Shown piece by piece: positions 31,684 to 41,365 of a stretch of 64,000 nucleotides of DNA. The notes beneath the pieces are model-generated. The model had not been told where the DNA came from. It saw only the letters and a program-made list of their open reading frames with translations, and did no database searches. The stretch lies in contig NZ_FRAA01000006.1 of assembly GCF_900142205.1 (NCBI RefSeq), positions 124,001-188,000 on the forward strand, in the 5' to 3' direction. A program made the position numbers and the translations under genes. This DNA is from Reichenbachiella agariperforans (GTDB lineage Bacteria; Bacteroidota; Bacteroidia; Cytophagales; Cyclobacteriaceae). The stretch's first letter is position 1. Every line of letters begins with the position of its first letter.

Positions 31684-34600
31684 TTGATCAGAGTCAAATT
31701 CTTTGTACGCTTTTACTCATTTCTCCTGACTAGTGTGATAATGAGCCTATCGGTATATGCCCAACAGCAGATGCCGAATCAGACGGATAGTGCCCAAAAC
31801 GCAGAGGAGTATGAGCCGAGTTTTAGACCTTCTTTTAGGGCAGAAGATCGCTACGGAGATCCCTTCTCTAATACGGAAAGCCAGTCCCCATTGTTGCTGG
31901 ACAACCCCTCTAATATGTCTATCGAAGTAGAGATGGATACGGGGATGAACTACACGATATATGAGCGTGTAGGTGCATTGAATTATCGTCCACGTTCCAC
32001 GATGACTTTTGAGCAGTTTCAGGCTTATCAAGATGCACAGATCAAAAAGCAGTATTGGAAAGATCGATCGGCTGGACTAGATGGAGAGAGTGCCGTGAGT
32101 GGTCGACGACTGATCCCCAAAATCTACATTAGCCCGATGTTTGACCGAATTTTTGGTGGCAACTATGTGGATATTCAACCCAATGGTTTCGTCAATATGG
32201 ATTTTGGTGGACGATGGCAGACCGTAGAGAATCCTGCCGTCCCTGTTCGAAACCAGAGAACGGGAGGATTCAACTACAACCAGCAAATCTCCATGAATGT
32301 CAAAGGAAATGTAGGGGAGAAGCTAACGGTCACGGCTAATTTTGACAACAACAACTCTTTCGATTTTCAGAACAATATGAAAGTCGAGTACACAGGCTAT
32401 GAAGAGGAGATCATCCAAAAAATAGAAATTGGAAATGTAAGTATGCCTGTTGCAAATACCCTCATGACGGGAGGACAAAGCCTGTTTGGGGTTAAAACCC
32501 AGTTGCAGTTCGGTAAGTTGTCTGTGACAGCACTTGCTTCGCAGCAGCAAGGTAGCGCCAAGACCAAGTCCTTTAGCAATGGAACGGAGGGGACTCCATT
32601 TAGCATCCGTGCCTCGGACTATGATCAGTACCGTCACTTTTTCTTAGGGCACTTTTTTAGAGACAACTACGAGCGTTGGTTGAGGAATCTGCCACAGGTC
32701 GTGTCAGGAGTGAAGGTGTCGAGGGTGGAAGTCTATGTGGTCAAGCAGCAGACTGAGACGACAGGTTTACGTGGGATCATTGCTTTGGCAGATCTGGGGG
32801 AGCCAGTTCGCTTCGGGAATTCTACGGGTATCGTACCTGTTCCTAGCTCACCCAATGACAATGAAGCCAACAACATCTACAACAGTATCTCTAACGATAA
32901 TGCAATCCGGGACATCTCTACCGTAGCTGACTATTTGGGAAGTAGCCAGTTTCAGATGGTAGAGGGGCGTGATTTTGAGGCGCGACCCAGTGTGCGTAGG
33001 CTAGATCAGTCCGAGTATCATATCAATGATAAGTTTGGTTATATCTCGTTGAACAGCAGACTGAGAGAGGGAGAAGTGTTAGCAGTGTCTTATGAGTACA
33101 CCTATAGTGGTAGTTCTGAGCCGCATCAGGTGGGGGAGTTGGCAGAGAACTACCAAGGCCGACCAGACGAAGAACTCATCGTGTTGAAACTTTTACTTCC
33201 AGCTAAAAACACGAGCACAGATCTCCCTATCTGGGATCTTGCGATGAAAAACATCTATAACCTGGGAGGGTCACGGATCAATCAAGAAGGGTTTGATCTT
33301 AAGATTAATTACCGAGATGATGTAAACAACTATGATGCGCCTAACCTGAACGAAGGACAAAACACGAACAATACCCCGCTGATCGAAGTGCTGAAGTTGG
33401 ATCAACTGAACATGAATGGGGACAATCAGCCAGATGGTAATTTTGATTTCATCACTGGGATCACTTTTGACGAAGACTATGGCAATGTTATTTTTCCAGT
33501 ATTAGAACCTTTCGGTACGACCCTGGAAAATGCCTTCACTACGAATGAGCAAAATCTGAAAGACAAATATGTCTACCACGAGTTATATGATCGCACCAAG
33601 ACACTAGCGGAACAGGTGTCGGCAAAAAATAAATTTCGCCTTACCGGTACTTATTCTTCTAATGCCAAGAATGTCTATAATCTGGATGGGTTCAATATTG
33701 CCGAGGGTTCGGTACGGGTCACGGCTGGGAGCACACTATTGACAGAGGGATTGGACTATGAGGTGAGCTATCTGGGCTCTGGTCAAGTGACCATCATCAA
33801 TGACGGGGTGCTCAATTCGGGTAAGACGATCAATATCACCTACGAAGTGGATGATTTGTTTAGTTTTCAATCTAAGTGGTTGACAGGTACCCGTCTCGAT
33901 TATCAGTTTAGTGACAAAATCAACGTGGGAGCGACCTTACTTCATCTAAGTGAGCGCACCGGAGGAGTGTCTCGCTATAGTATGGGTAATGAGCCGATCA
34001 AAAACACCAAATATGGTTTTGATGTGAACTATCAGGAGGACTCGCGAATGTTGACTAAGATTATAGATGCGATCCCACTCATCAGTACCAAGGAGACTTC
34101 TACTATTACCTTCAGTGGGGAGTTTGCGCAGCTGATACCTGGGACGAGTAATCAAGTCAATGGTGAGAGCACCTCCTATATAGACGATTTTGAAAGTGCT
34201 GCAACTCCATTCAATCTAGGAGGGGGCAACCAAGCATGGAGCCTAGGGGCAACACCATCTGGATTCGGTGAGTCAGGCTCGCTGGGCCAGGGGTTTCGTA
34301 GGGCAAGGTTGGCCTGGTATATCATTGACAATACCCTGTACACCAATGCTCGACCAGGAAACATAGAAGACGATGATTTGAAAAACATCTATGTCAAGCC
34401 AGTTTACCCGCAGGATATTTTTAAGCAGCAGGACACCAATACACCAGGGTTGAATACTCCGCTGAGAACCTTTGATTTGGCTTACTATCCGAGCGAAAGA
34501 GGTCCTTATAATTACAACACGAATAAGCTAGATCAGGATGGTCGCTTGGAAGACCCTCAGGAGAACTTTGCGAGTATTACCAGAGCGGTGCCTTCTAGCG

Positions 34601-37600
34601 TTGATTTCACAAAAAACAATATTGAGTATATAGAGTTTTGGTTGATGAATCCATTTCAGGCACCAGTGATAGATGGCAATGGCAATGCAGTGGTCAATAA
34701 TGACACGAATGGAAAACTAATTCTCCAGTTGGGAGACGTGTCAGAAGACGTCATGCAAGACAAAAAGCATGCATTCGAAAACGGTCTATCAGCCAATGGT
34801 AGTGATGATAATACTGAAACCAATGAATGGGGACGTGTTACTACACAGCAATTCCTGACACAGTTTTTTGATGCTTCGGGAAGTGCTAGAACCAATCAGG
34901 ATGTAGGTTTAGATGGTTTTAACAGTGATAGCGAACTCAATCATTACACTGATTTTCGAAACTATGTAGAGACCAATGTGTCAGGAGCCTCTGGCAATCA
35001 GATTTTGTCGGATATCTCTGCGGATGATTTTAAGCATTATCTGAGCCCAGACTATGATGCTGCAGGAGCTCAAATTCTAGAGCGATACAAACTGTACAAT
35101 GGTTTGGAAGGAAACTCTCCTGTCAATGCAGGAGGGCTGTCTGCTACTACGATACCAGACAATGAAGATTTGAATCAAGATAATTATGTTAATCAGACGG
35201 AATCCTATTTTGAGTATGAAATCGATGTGAACCCTAGCACTTTGGTGCCAGGAAGAGGGTATGTCGTAGACCAAGTGACTGACATCAGTGGGGATGCTGA
35301 GTGGTACCTCTTTAGGATACCGATCTCTAGTGGTACTGCAGTTAATGATCCGAATTTGCAATTTCTCCGATATATGAGGATGACTTTGACGGGATGGACG
35401 ACCCCAGTGGTGATGCGGATGGCGAGATATCAGATGGTAGCGAGTCAGTGGAGACAGTACACGCAGGATCTGTCTGCACCAGGACTAGGAGAGTTGCCAG
35501 AGTCGGTACTGTCTGACTTTGAGTTGTCAGTGGTGGGCGTTATACAAAATAGCTCTCCAGCGGGAGATACCCCCCCATATATGGTACCGCCAGGCATCAA
35601 GCGTGATCTAGACAATACCAGTGCTGTGACGATCCGTAGAGATGAGCAGTCGCTCAAACTATGTGTAGATGACCTAGAGGATGGTGATGCTAGAGCAGCG
35701 TATAAAAACTCACTGAACCTAGATATGATCAACTACGGTACGCTAAAGATGTTCTTTCATGCGGAGGCCAATGAGGGAGAAATGATTCTCGATGACGAAG
35801 TAAGCGCTTTTATTCGATTAGGTTTTGATCAGACCAACAACTATTATGAAATAGAGGTGCCACTCAAAATCACTCCTGATGGACTTGGATCATATAGTGC
35901 TGAAGACATTTGGCCGGAGGAAAACAATATTGATTTGGCTCTCAATGAACTTTATACTGTGAAGTCCGCTAGAAATGCGGATAATTATGACGTCAACAGT
36001 CGCTATACGCGCGCCTCACTCAATGGGAAATATCAAATAACCATCATCGGAAATCCCAAACTAAGCGGCGTGACAGACATGATGATCGGGATTAGAAACC
36101 CGACGACTGAGGATAAGGACAGTAAGTCCGTTTGTATCTGGGCCAATGAAATGAGATTAACGGATTTCGATACAGAAAAAGGGTGGGCGGCTAATGCTCA
36201 ATTGAATATGAAGTTGGCGGATTTTGCGACGATTAATGCTGCCACACGATATACATCGGTAGGCTTTGGAGGCATACAGCAGCGAATTTCAGAGCGCACC
36301 CGGTCAGAGACTTTTGAGTATGACCTGTCTGCCAATGTTAACTTGGACAAGTTCATACCTGCTGAGACGGGGATCAAACTGCCTATGTTCGTGAGTACGT
36401 CACAGTCTACAGAAACCCCACGGTACGATCCGTTGGATGATGATATTCCGCTAGAAGCATCGTTAGACAAGTTTGATACACAAGAAGAAAAGGACGAGTA
36501 TCGAAAGAAAGTCATCTCACAGACGACCAACAAGAGCATCAATTTTATCAATGTGCGTAAGGAAAAGGTAAAGCCAGATGCGAAGAGTCATATATACGAT
36601 ATTGAGAACTTCTCTTTCAATTATTCCTACTCCGAACAAAAGTCATCCAATGTCAATACCGCCGAGAGGTTAAACAAACAGTATTCGGGAGGTGTTGCGT
36701 ATGACTACACCATGAAATCACCGAGTATTGAGCCGTTTAAGAATGTGAAGGCTTTTTCTAGTCCTTACCTTCAGTTGATCAAGGATATCAATTTCTCCCC
36801 CTTACCGAATAGTTTTTCGGTCAGAGCGTCTATGGATAGGCAATTTCAGAGGACTCAATTGCGCAATGTGGACTTGACTACTGATGGTATAGATGCAAAT
36901 TATGAAAAGTTATTCAGTTTTGACCGTACCTATAATCTGCGGTGGAGTTTGTTCAAAAACCTTAGCTTGAATTACAATGCGACTGCTCGTGCGATTATAG
37001 ATGAGCCAGAGGGAGATATAGATACACAGGCCAAACGTGATTCTATTATGGCGAATATTAAACGTCTAGGGCGTATGAAGAATTATAACCAGAGTTTGAG
37101 TTTGAACTACCGACTGCCACTGGACAAGCTACCATTGACAGACTGGATGAGTGCGGACTATCGTTATTCGGTTGATTTCGGATGGATAGGGGGCAATATC
37201 GATCAGGTAGAGGAATATGGTAACGTCGTAGAGAATCAGCGCACACAGGATATGACTGGGAAGATGGATTTTACCAGATTATATAACAAATCGAAATATC
37301 TCAGCAGTATCAATAAGCCGCCGAGCCGCTCACGTACTTCACGCTATGATACCGCTCAAGCTTCGGGAGGAGCAGGGGCATTTAAGGGGATTCTACGTCT
37401 GGTGATGGCACTACGTTCGATCAATGTGACCTATGGGTTGCGAGAAGGGACTTCTTTGCCAGGTATGTTGCCGTCTCCTTATATGTTTGGCATGGATAGA
37501 GATTTTGCAGCACCAGGTTGGGATTTTGTATTGGGTAGCCAGGATCCTAATATCAGGATACGTGCCGCCAAGGAAGAATGGCTCGTGAAGAACGGATTGT

Positions 37601-38739
37601 TTACCGTGCCTTTTGTACAGAGTCGTACCGAGGATATCAATATGCGCGCATCGATAGAGCCCTTCAAGGATTTTAGAATACAGGTCGATGCAAAGCGGAG
37701 TAATCGTGCGGAATACGAAGAGTATTACAAATGGGACAGTACGACCGTCAATACTTTTGTCTCAGAGACCCCATTACGATCTGGGAGTTACACGGTTAGT
37801 TTCTTGCCGATCAAAACGAGTTTTACCAAGGACAATGGAGACAATATATCTCCTATTTTTGAACAGTTCGTGGAAAATCGTGATATCATCTGGGATCGGT
37901 GGAGAGCCCAGGGTCAGGAATATGACACCACTTCTCAGGACGTATTGATACCCGCATTTATTGCGGCATATACTGATCAGAATGCTTCAGAGATCAATCT
38001 TTTGCCATTTCCGAAAACGCCTATGCCTAACTGGCGAGTGGACTATGCAGGGTTGAGTAAACTCCCAGGGCTCAAGGAAGTATTTTCTTCGATCAATTTG
38101 ACGCACGCTTATACTTCTAGTTTTAGTATTTCCAATTATACTAATTCGTTGAAATATAACGATGTTGATTTGCTTGATCTAACTAATGATATTTTGGACT
38201 ACCCAAAAGCCACAGTTAAGGACAATGGAAGCCTGGTGCCCGTTTATATTATTAGTCAGGTAGATGTAGTAGAGCGTTTTTCTCCGTTGATCGGAATTAG
38301 TGTCAGGACCAAAGGGATGTTCACTGCTAAGGTGGATTATGCGAGGGAGCGTAATTTGCGATTCGATCTTTTCAATACTCAGATTACGGAGATGCGCAGC
38401 AGTAATGTGTCTTTCGATATTGGTGTTACACGTGACACATGGAAATTTCCTTTCAAAATTAAAGGACGAACAGTTACAGTAGATAATCAGTTGCAGTTTA
38501 GGATGGGATTCACTGTACGAGATACAGAGACTGTTCAGCGCAAGGTCGAAGATGTGAGCACGATTACAGATGGTAATATCAACTATCAGGTGAGACCGAC
38601 CCTCAGCTATGTAGCCAATCAAAAATTGAATATCACGATGTACTATGAAAAGAACATCAACGAACCAAAAATTTCTAGTTCTTACAACCGGTCGTCTTCT
38701 GCTTTTGGTGTTCAGGTACGCTTCAGTCTAGCGCAGTAG
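31684..38739 (+). CDS. sprA: T9SS outer-membrane translocon protein SprA (Sov)
   Basis: At 2351 aa this has the size and composition of SprA/Sov, the giant 36-strand beta-barrel that forms the protein-conducting channel of the type IX secretion system. A signal peptide (about 1-26) is only included if the TTG at 31684 is the start; the first ATG (31741) would remove most of it. Family blocks include LLLDNPSNMSIEVEMD near the N-terminus, FGGRWQTVENPAVPVRNQ, FDNNNSFDFQNNMKVEYTG and NISMPVANTL-like repeats, SYIDDFESAATPF (around 835) and the C-terminal barrel ending in GVQVRFSLAQ. It sits directly behind ruvA, followed by gcvH, as I recall for flavobacterial sprA loci. PorV, encoded at 50519, is its known plug/shuttle partner. 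Confidence 0.96.
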   Translation: MIRVKFFVRFYSFLLTSVIMSLSVYAQQQMPNQTDSAQNAEEYEPSFRPSFRAEDRYGDPFSNTESQSPLLLDNPSNMSIEVEMDTGMNYTIYERVGALNYRPRSTMTFEQFQAYQDAQIKKQYWKDRSAGLDGESAVSGRRLIPKIYISPMFDRIFGGNYVDIQPNGFVNMDFGGRWQTVENPAVPVRNQRTGGFNYNQQISMNVKGNVGEKLTVTANFDNNNSFDFQNNMKVEYTGYEEEIIQKIEIGNVSMPVANTLMTGGQSLFGVKTQLQFGKLSVTALASQQQGSAKTKSFSNGTEGTPFSIRASDYDQYRHFFLGHFFRDNYERWLRNLPQVVSGVKVSRVEVYVVKQQTETTGLRGIIALADLGEPVRFGNSTGIVPVPSSPNDNEANNIYNSISNDNAIRDISTVADYLGSSQFQMVEGRDFEARPSVRRLDQSEYHINDKFGYISLNSRLREGEVLAVSYEYTYSGSSEPHQVGELAENYQGRPDEELIVLKLLLPAKNTSTDLPIWDLAMKNIYNLGGSRINQEGFDLKINYRDDVNNYDAPNLNEGQNTNNTPLIEVLKLDQLNMNGDNQPDGNFDFITGITFDEDYGNVIFPVLEPFGTTLENAFTTNEQNLKDKYVYHELYDRTKTLAEQVSAKNKFRLTGTYSSNAKNVYNLDGFNIAEGSVRVTAGSTLLTEGLDYEVSYLGSGQVTIINDGVLNSGKTINITYEVDDLFSFQSKWLTGTRLDYQFSDKINVGATLLHLSERTGGVSRYSMGNEPIKNTKYGFDVNYQEDSRMLTKIIDAIPLISTKETSTITFSGEFAQLIPGTSNQVNGESTSYIDDFESAATPFNLGGGNQAWSLGATPSGFGESGSLGQGFRRARLAWYIIDNTLYTNARPGNIEDDDLKNIYVKPVYPQDIFKQQDTNTPGLNTPLRTFDLAYYPSERGPYNYNTNKLDQDGRLEDPQENFASITRAVPSSVDFTKNNIEYIEFWLMNPFQAPVIDGNGNAVVNNDTNGKLILQLGDVSEDVMQDKKHAFENGLSANGSDDNTETNEWGRVTTQQFLTQFFDASGSARTNQDVGLDGFNSDSELNHYTDFRNYVETNVSGASGNQILSDISADDFKHYLSPDYDAAGAQILERYKLYNGLEGNSPVNAGGLSATTIPDNEDLNQDNYVNQTESYFEYEIDVNPSTLVPGRGYVVDQVTDISGDAEWYLFRIPISSGTAVNDPNLQFLRYMRMTLTGWTTPVVMRMARYQMVASQWRQYTQDLSAPGLGELPESVLSDFELSVVGVIQNSSPAGDTPPYMVPPGIKRDLDNTSAVTIRRDEQSLKLCVDDLEDGDARAAYKNSLNLDMINYGTLKMFFHAEANEGEMILDDEVSAFIRLGFDQTNNYYEIEVPLKITPDGLGSYSAEDIWPEENNIDLALNELYTVKSARNADNYDVNSRYTRASLNGKYQITIIGNPKLSGVTDMMIGIRNPTTEDKDSKSVCIWANEMRLTDFDTEKGWAANAQLNMKLADFATINAATRYTSVGFGGIQQRISERTRSETFEYDLSANVNLDKFIPAETGIKLPMFVSTSQSTETPRYDPLDDDIPLEASLDKFDTQEEKDEYRKKVISQTTNKSINFINVRKEKVKPDAKSHIYDIENFSFNYSYSEQKSSNVNTAERLNKQYSGGVAYDYTMKSPSIEPFKNVKAFSSPYLQLIKDINFSPLPNSFSVRASMDRQFQRTQLRNVDLTTDGIDANYEKLFSFDRTYNLRWSLFKNLSLNYNATARAIIDEPEGDIDTQAKRDSIMANIKRLGRMKNYNQSLSLNYRLPLDKLPLTDWMSADYRYSVDFGWIGGNIDQVEEYGNVVENQRTQDMTGKMDFTRLYNKSKYLSSINKPPSRSRTSRYDTAQASGGAGAFKGILRLVMALRSINVTYGLREGTSLPGMLPSPYMFGMDRDFAAPGWDFVLGSQDPNIRIRAAKEEWLVKNGLFTVPFVQSRTEDINMRASIEPFKDFRIQVDAKRSNRAEYEEYYKWDSTTVNTFVSETPLRSGSYTVSFLPIKTSFTKDNGDNISPIFEQFVENRDIIWDRWRAQGQEYDTTSQDVLIPAFIAAYTDQNASEINLLPFPKTPMPNWRVDYAGLSKLPGLKEVFSSINLTHAYTSSFSISNYTNSLKYNDVDLLDLTNDILDYPKATVKDNGSLVPVYIISQVDVVERFSPLIGISVRTKGMFTAKVDYARERNLRFDLFNTQITEMRSSNVSFDIGVTRDTWKFPFKIKGRTVTVDNQLQFRMGFTVRDTETVQRKVEDVSTITDGNINYQVRPTLSYVANQKLNITMYYEKNINEPKISSSYNRSSSAFGVQVRFSLAQ

Positions 38740-38804
38740 GCTAGGAGCTATCTCTTCACGAACGATTATCCTTTTTCTGAGATCATTATTTTGGAATTAA
38801 ACCG

Positions 38805-38812
38805 TATTTTTG
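38805..38812 (+). promoter_or_regulatory. Candidate -7 element for gcvH
   Basis: TATTTTTG is a perfect TAnnTTTG box 35 bases before the gcvH ATG, in the 108-base gap after sprA. TTTG at 38790-38793 is too close for a standard -33. It would allow gcvH to be expressed apart from sprA. Confidence 0.4.
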
Positions 38813-38847
38813 GACTCGAAAATATTATTCAACAAAACAATTCAAAA

Positions 38848-39228
38848 ATGAATATTCCAGATCATTTGAAATATACTGCTGATCACGAATGGGTGAGTAT
38901 AGAAGGCGATGTGGCTACTGTAGGGATCACGGATTTTGCTCAGGGCGAATTAGGTGATATCGTTTATGTGGAGATCGAAACCGAAGGCGAAACCATCCAG
39001 AAAGGCGAGCTTTTTGGCACGATAGAGGCAGTCAAAACGGTTTCGGACTTGTTTATGCCTGTGTCAGGAGAGGTGCTAGAGTTCAACGAAGAGTTGGAAA
39101 GCGAACCAGAGTTGGTCAACTCTGCTGCCTACGAGGATGGCTGGATGATCAAGATCAAAATAGCAGACATGGCAGAGGCAAATGAGTTGTTGTCAGCGGA
39201 TGCGTACAAAGAGCTGATCGGGAAGTAA
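38848..39228 (+). CDS. gcvH: Glycine cleavage system H protein
   Basis: The frame opens 19 codons upstream, but the family N-terminus ([16 protein letters not shown]) begins at the ATG at 38848, giving 126 aa. GcvH carries the lipoyl arm that shuttles the aminomethyl group between P, T and L proteins. The lipoylated lysine is K63 in [11 protein letters not shown]. The [17 protein letters not shown] region is typical. P, T and L protein genes are not nearby, so its placement after sprA reflects conserved gene order rather than pathway grouping. Confidence 0.96.
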   Translation: MNIPDHLKYTADHEWVSIEGDVATVGITDFAQGELGDIVYVEIETEGETIQKGELFGTIEAVKTVSDLFMPVSGEVLEFNEELESEPELVNSAAYEDGWMIKIKIADMAEANELLSADAYKELIGK

Positions 39229-39597
39229 TTGGTTGCTATTAGTCAAAACCTGTATAAGTATATTTTTTTAGGATGGACTTTATCCATCCTTTTCTTATTG
39301 CTAAAGCCTAGCACTGGCGAACCAAGTTTTTTGGGTCAAATCCCACACTTGGACAAGGTGGTTCATTTTACTTTGTTTTGTGTTTGGGGAAGTCTGGGCT
39401 ATCGTGCTTTTGGTGCAAGCCAGTCTACGGTTAAGTTGTGGTCTGTGGCAGTCGTAGCGATCGTATGTTTGGCAGCAGGTACCGAGTGGCTACAGCGTTA
39501 TGTAGAAGGGCGTCAGGATGATGTTTTGGACTTTGTGGCAGATATGTCAGGAGGGTTACTCGGAGTGTGTTTGACAAAGTATTGGAAAATAAATTAA
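39229..39597 (+). CDS. VanZ-like membrane protein
   Basis: The 122-aa protein starts with a TTG immediately after the gcvH stop codon (no gap), the only start giving the first helix. It has four predicted transmembrane segments (about 9-25, 45-62, 68-85, 100-118) and the VanZ signature PHLDKVVHFTLFCVWGSLGYRAF with EWLQRYVEGRQDDVLDFVADMSGGLLG. Teicoplanin-resistance VanZ founded the family, but most members have no tested role and this is not evidence of resistance. Coupling to gcvH is likely. Confidence 0.85.
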   Translation: MVAISQNLYKYIFLGWTLSILFLLLKPSTGEPSFLGQIPHLDKVVHFTLFCVWGSLGYRAFGASQSTVKLWSVAVVAIVCLAAGTEWLQRYVEGRQDDVLDFVADMSGGLLGVCLTKYWKIN

Positions 39598-39624
39598 TAA
39601 ATGTGGAATTGTATTTCAGTTTAG

Positions 39625-39632
39625 TATATTTG
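39625..39632 (+). promoter_or_regulatory. Candidate -7 element for the TonB gene
   Basis: TATATTTG is a perfect TAnnTTTG box, 47 bases before the start codon. An unusually clear Shine-Dalgarno AAGGAG (39672-39677) lies two bases before the ATG at 39680, rare for this phylum and suggesting strong translation. Confidence 0.45.
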
Positions 39633-39679
39633 AAGTTACTAATGGTTACTGAAGTAAGAGAAAATAAATATAAAGGAGC

Positions 39680-40354
39680 ATGGAGTTAAAGAAAAACCCG
39701 AAAATCTCCCTTGAAAGAAAGGCTGGTATGTTTTTTAACATCGGTCTTGCTGTCAGCTTATTGCTCATCACTACTGCTTTTGAGTGGAAATTTTATGATG
39801 AAGGAGAGTTGGTAGATCTTGGACAGATTGATGATGATTTTGAAGATATTATGGAGATTCCTCCTACGGAGCAGCCACCTCCACCCCCACCGAAGATTGA
39901 GCTTCCTAAGATTATAGAAGTTCCAGATGAAGAGGAAATCGAGGAAGAAATCGAAGTAGAACTTGACGTGGAAATCACTGAGGAGACAGTTATCGAAGAT
40001 ATCGTTTTCGAGGAGGAGCCAGAAGAAGAAGTTGCGGATGAGATTTTTGACATTGTAGAGGATCAGCCAGCACCTCCAGGGGGTATGGCAGCATTCTATA
40101 AGTATGTTGGTAAATCTATGAAATACCCTAACCAAGCCCGTAGAATGGGTGTAGAAGGTAGAGTGTTTGTTCAGTTCGTAGTAGACAAAGATGGCTCGAT
40201 CACAGAGGTAAGAGCGATCAAAGGTATTGGAGCTGGATGTGATGAAGAAGCGGTAAGAGTACTACAGGGTGCTCCTAAGTGGAAGCCAGGAAAGCAAAGA
40301 GGTAGAGCAGTGAAGGTAAGAATGATTTTACCGATCACATTCAAATTGAGCTAA
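39680..40354 (+). CDS. tonB: TonB-family energy transducer with acidic spacer
   Basis: The 224-aa protein has a short basic N-terminus, one membrane anchor (about 17-34), a proline run at about 65-70, a strongly acidic Glu/Ile/Val-rich spacer (about 75-130) and a TonB C-terminal domain (about 135-224: YPNQARRMGVEGRVFVQFVVDKDG and WKPGKQRGRAVKVRMILPITF). It couples the proton-motive force, through ExbB/ExbD, to outer-membrane receptors such as SusC. The classical Lys-Pro rod is replaced by an acidic one. exbB/exbD are not in the window. It follows the sprA-gcvH-vanZ genes on the same strand and ends at a strong palindromic terminator. Confidence 0.92.
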   Translation: MELKKNPKISLERKAGMFFNIGLAVSLLLITTAFEWKFYDEGELVDLGQIDDDFEDIMEIPPTEQPPPPPPKIELPKIIEVPDEEEIEEEIEVELDVEITEETVIEDIVFEEEPEEEVADEIFDIVEDQPAPPGGMAAFYKYVGKSMKYPNQARRMGVEGRVFVQFVVDKDGSITEVRAIKGIGAGCDEEAVRVLQGAPKWKPGKQRGRAVKVRMILPITFKLS

Positions 40355-40370
40355 GTCTCGTTTCATACCA

Positions 40371-40420
40371 AAGACATAAAAAAAAGCACTGAGGATATCC
40401 TCAGTGCTTTTTTTATGTCT
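40371..40420. terminator. 50-bp bidirectional terminator
   Basis: An almost perfect palindrome: AGACAT plus an A tract plus GCACTGAGGA pairs with TCCTCAGTGC plus a T tract plus ATGTCT. It provides a GC stem followed by seven or more T residues in both directions and separates the TonB gene from convergent yicC. Confidence 0.92.
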
Positions 40421-40438
40421 TATGAACCTTGTGCTTGC

Positions 40439-41314
40439 TTAGATGATATTGAGTACTTGCTCTTTTATTTTTTCTAGCTCGTCTTTCATTTCTACGACTA
40501 GTTTTTGGATGTCAGCGTTGTTGGCTTTGGAGCCAATTGTGTTGATCTCTCTTCCCATTTCTTGACTGATGAAACCAAGCTTCTTGCCTTGAGATTCTGT
40601 CTCTGCTAGTGTAGTGTTAAAGAAGCGCATGTGGTTTTCTAGTCTGACAACTTCTTCAGCTATATCTAGTTTTTCGATGTAGTAGATCAGTTCTTGCTCA
40701 AAGCGGTTTGGATCAGACATGTCTGCGGCATTTAGTTCTTTTAGACTCTCGTTGATTCTGTTTTTGACGTGCTGAATGCGCTCAGGGTCTTTGACTTTGA
40801 TGGCTTCTAGACTTTGTGTGATATTGTGTGCGAATGATCGGAGTGCAGTGTCTACGGACGCACCTTCTTGTGCGCGAAAGGCATCACACTTGTCGAGTGC
40901 TTCATTGATGAGCGAAACCATGGTCGCTCTGTCTACTAGGTCACGTTTGCTGGCAGGGTGCTCGAATACGTCACCCGTTTTCAGAATACTGTTGAGGATA
41001 TCAGCATCTGCTAGCTGCATATTGCCAGTTACTTGTTCAAACTGATTTTTGTAGTGCTGAAATAACTCAGGATTGATTCTTAAAGCCTGATCAGTACCTG
41101 ATTTGATAGTGAACTCTACACTAAAGTTGACTTTTCCTCGGATGAGTCTGTCAGAGATGATTTTTCGAAGGTCAGTTTCCATGGCCGAAATCTCCTTGGG
41201 AACTTTGCTGTTGATGTCTAAGAACTTAGAGTTTAGCGTTTTGATTTCTACTTGAATGCCTATTTGATCATTTTCAAACGTGGCATTGCCATAACCTGTC
41301 ATCGATTTTGTCAT
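40439..41314 (-). CDS. yicC: YicC-family endoribonuclease
   Basis: The start at 41314 (ATG) gives 291 aa beginning MTKSMTGYGNATF, the family hallmark; a TTG two codons earlier is possible. The YicC_N region (SKFLDINSKVP, about 30-40, and RGKVNFSVEF) and the C-terminal DUF1732 domain (about 205-291, with EQELIYYIEKLDIAEEVVRL, SQGKKLGFISQEMGREINTIGSK) are both complete. Proteins of this family act as hexameric endoribonucleases affecting stationary phase and small-RNA decay. It is the last gene of a three-gene minus-strand series, 51 bases after the 1080-aa gene. Confidence 0.93.
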   Translation of the reverse strand: MTKSMTGYGNATFENDQIGIQVEIKTLNSKFLDINSKVPKEISAMETDLRKIISDRLIRGKVNFSVEFTIKSGTDQALRINPELFQHYKNQFEQVTGNMQLADADILNSILKTGDVFEHPASKRDLVDRATMVSLINEALDKCDAFRAQEGASVDTALRSFAHNITQSLEAIKVKDPERIQHVKNRINESLKELNAADMSDPNRFEQELIYYIEKLDIAEEVVRLENHMRFFNTTLAETESQGKKLGFISQEMGREINTIGSKANNADIQKLVVEMKDELEKIKEQVLNII

Positions 41315-41365
41315 GCGCAAAAGTCAGGAATAATTCGGATTATAAAAAATACAGTTTCAGTCCGT

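Noticed and set aside
39229-39597. VanZ-like gene as a glycopeptide-resistance gene
   Set aside because: VanZ-domain proteins are widespread in Bacteroidota and no other van genes are near; resistance is not supported.
39758-40135. Two minus-strand open frames opposite the TonB gene, one almost pure Ser/Ile/Thr
   Set aside because: They are the complement of the acidic Glu/Ile-rich and proline-rich TonB spacer; low complexity and no coding sense.
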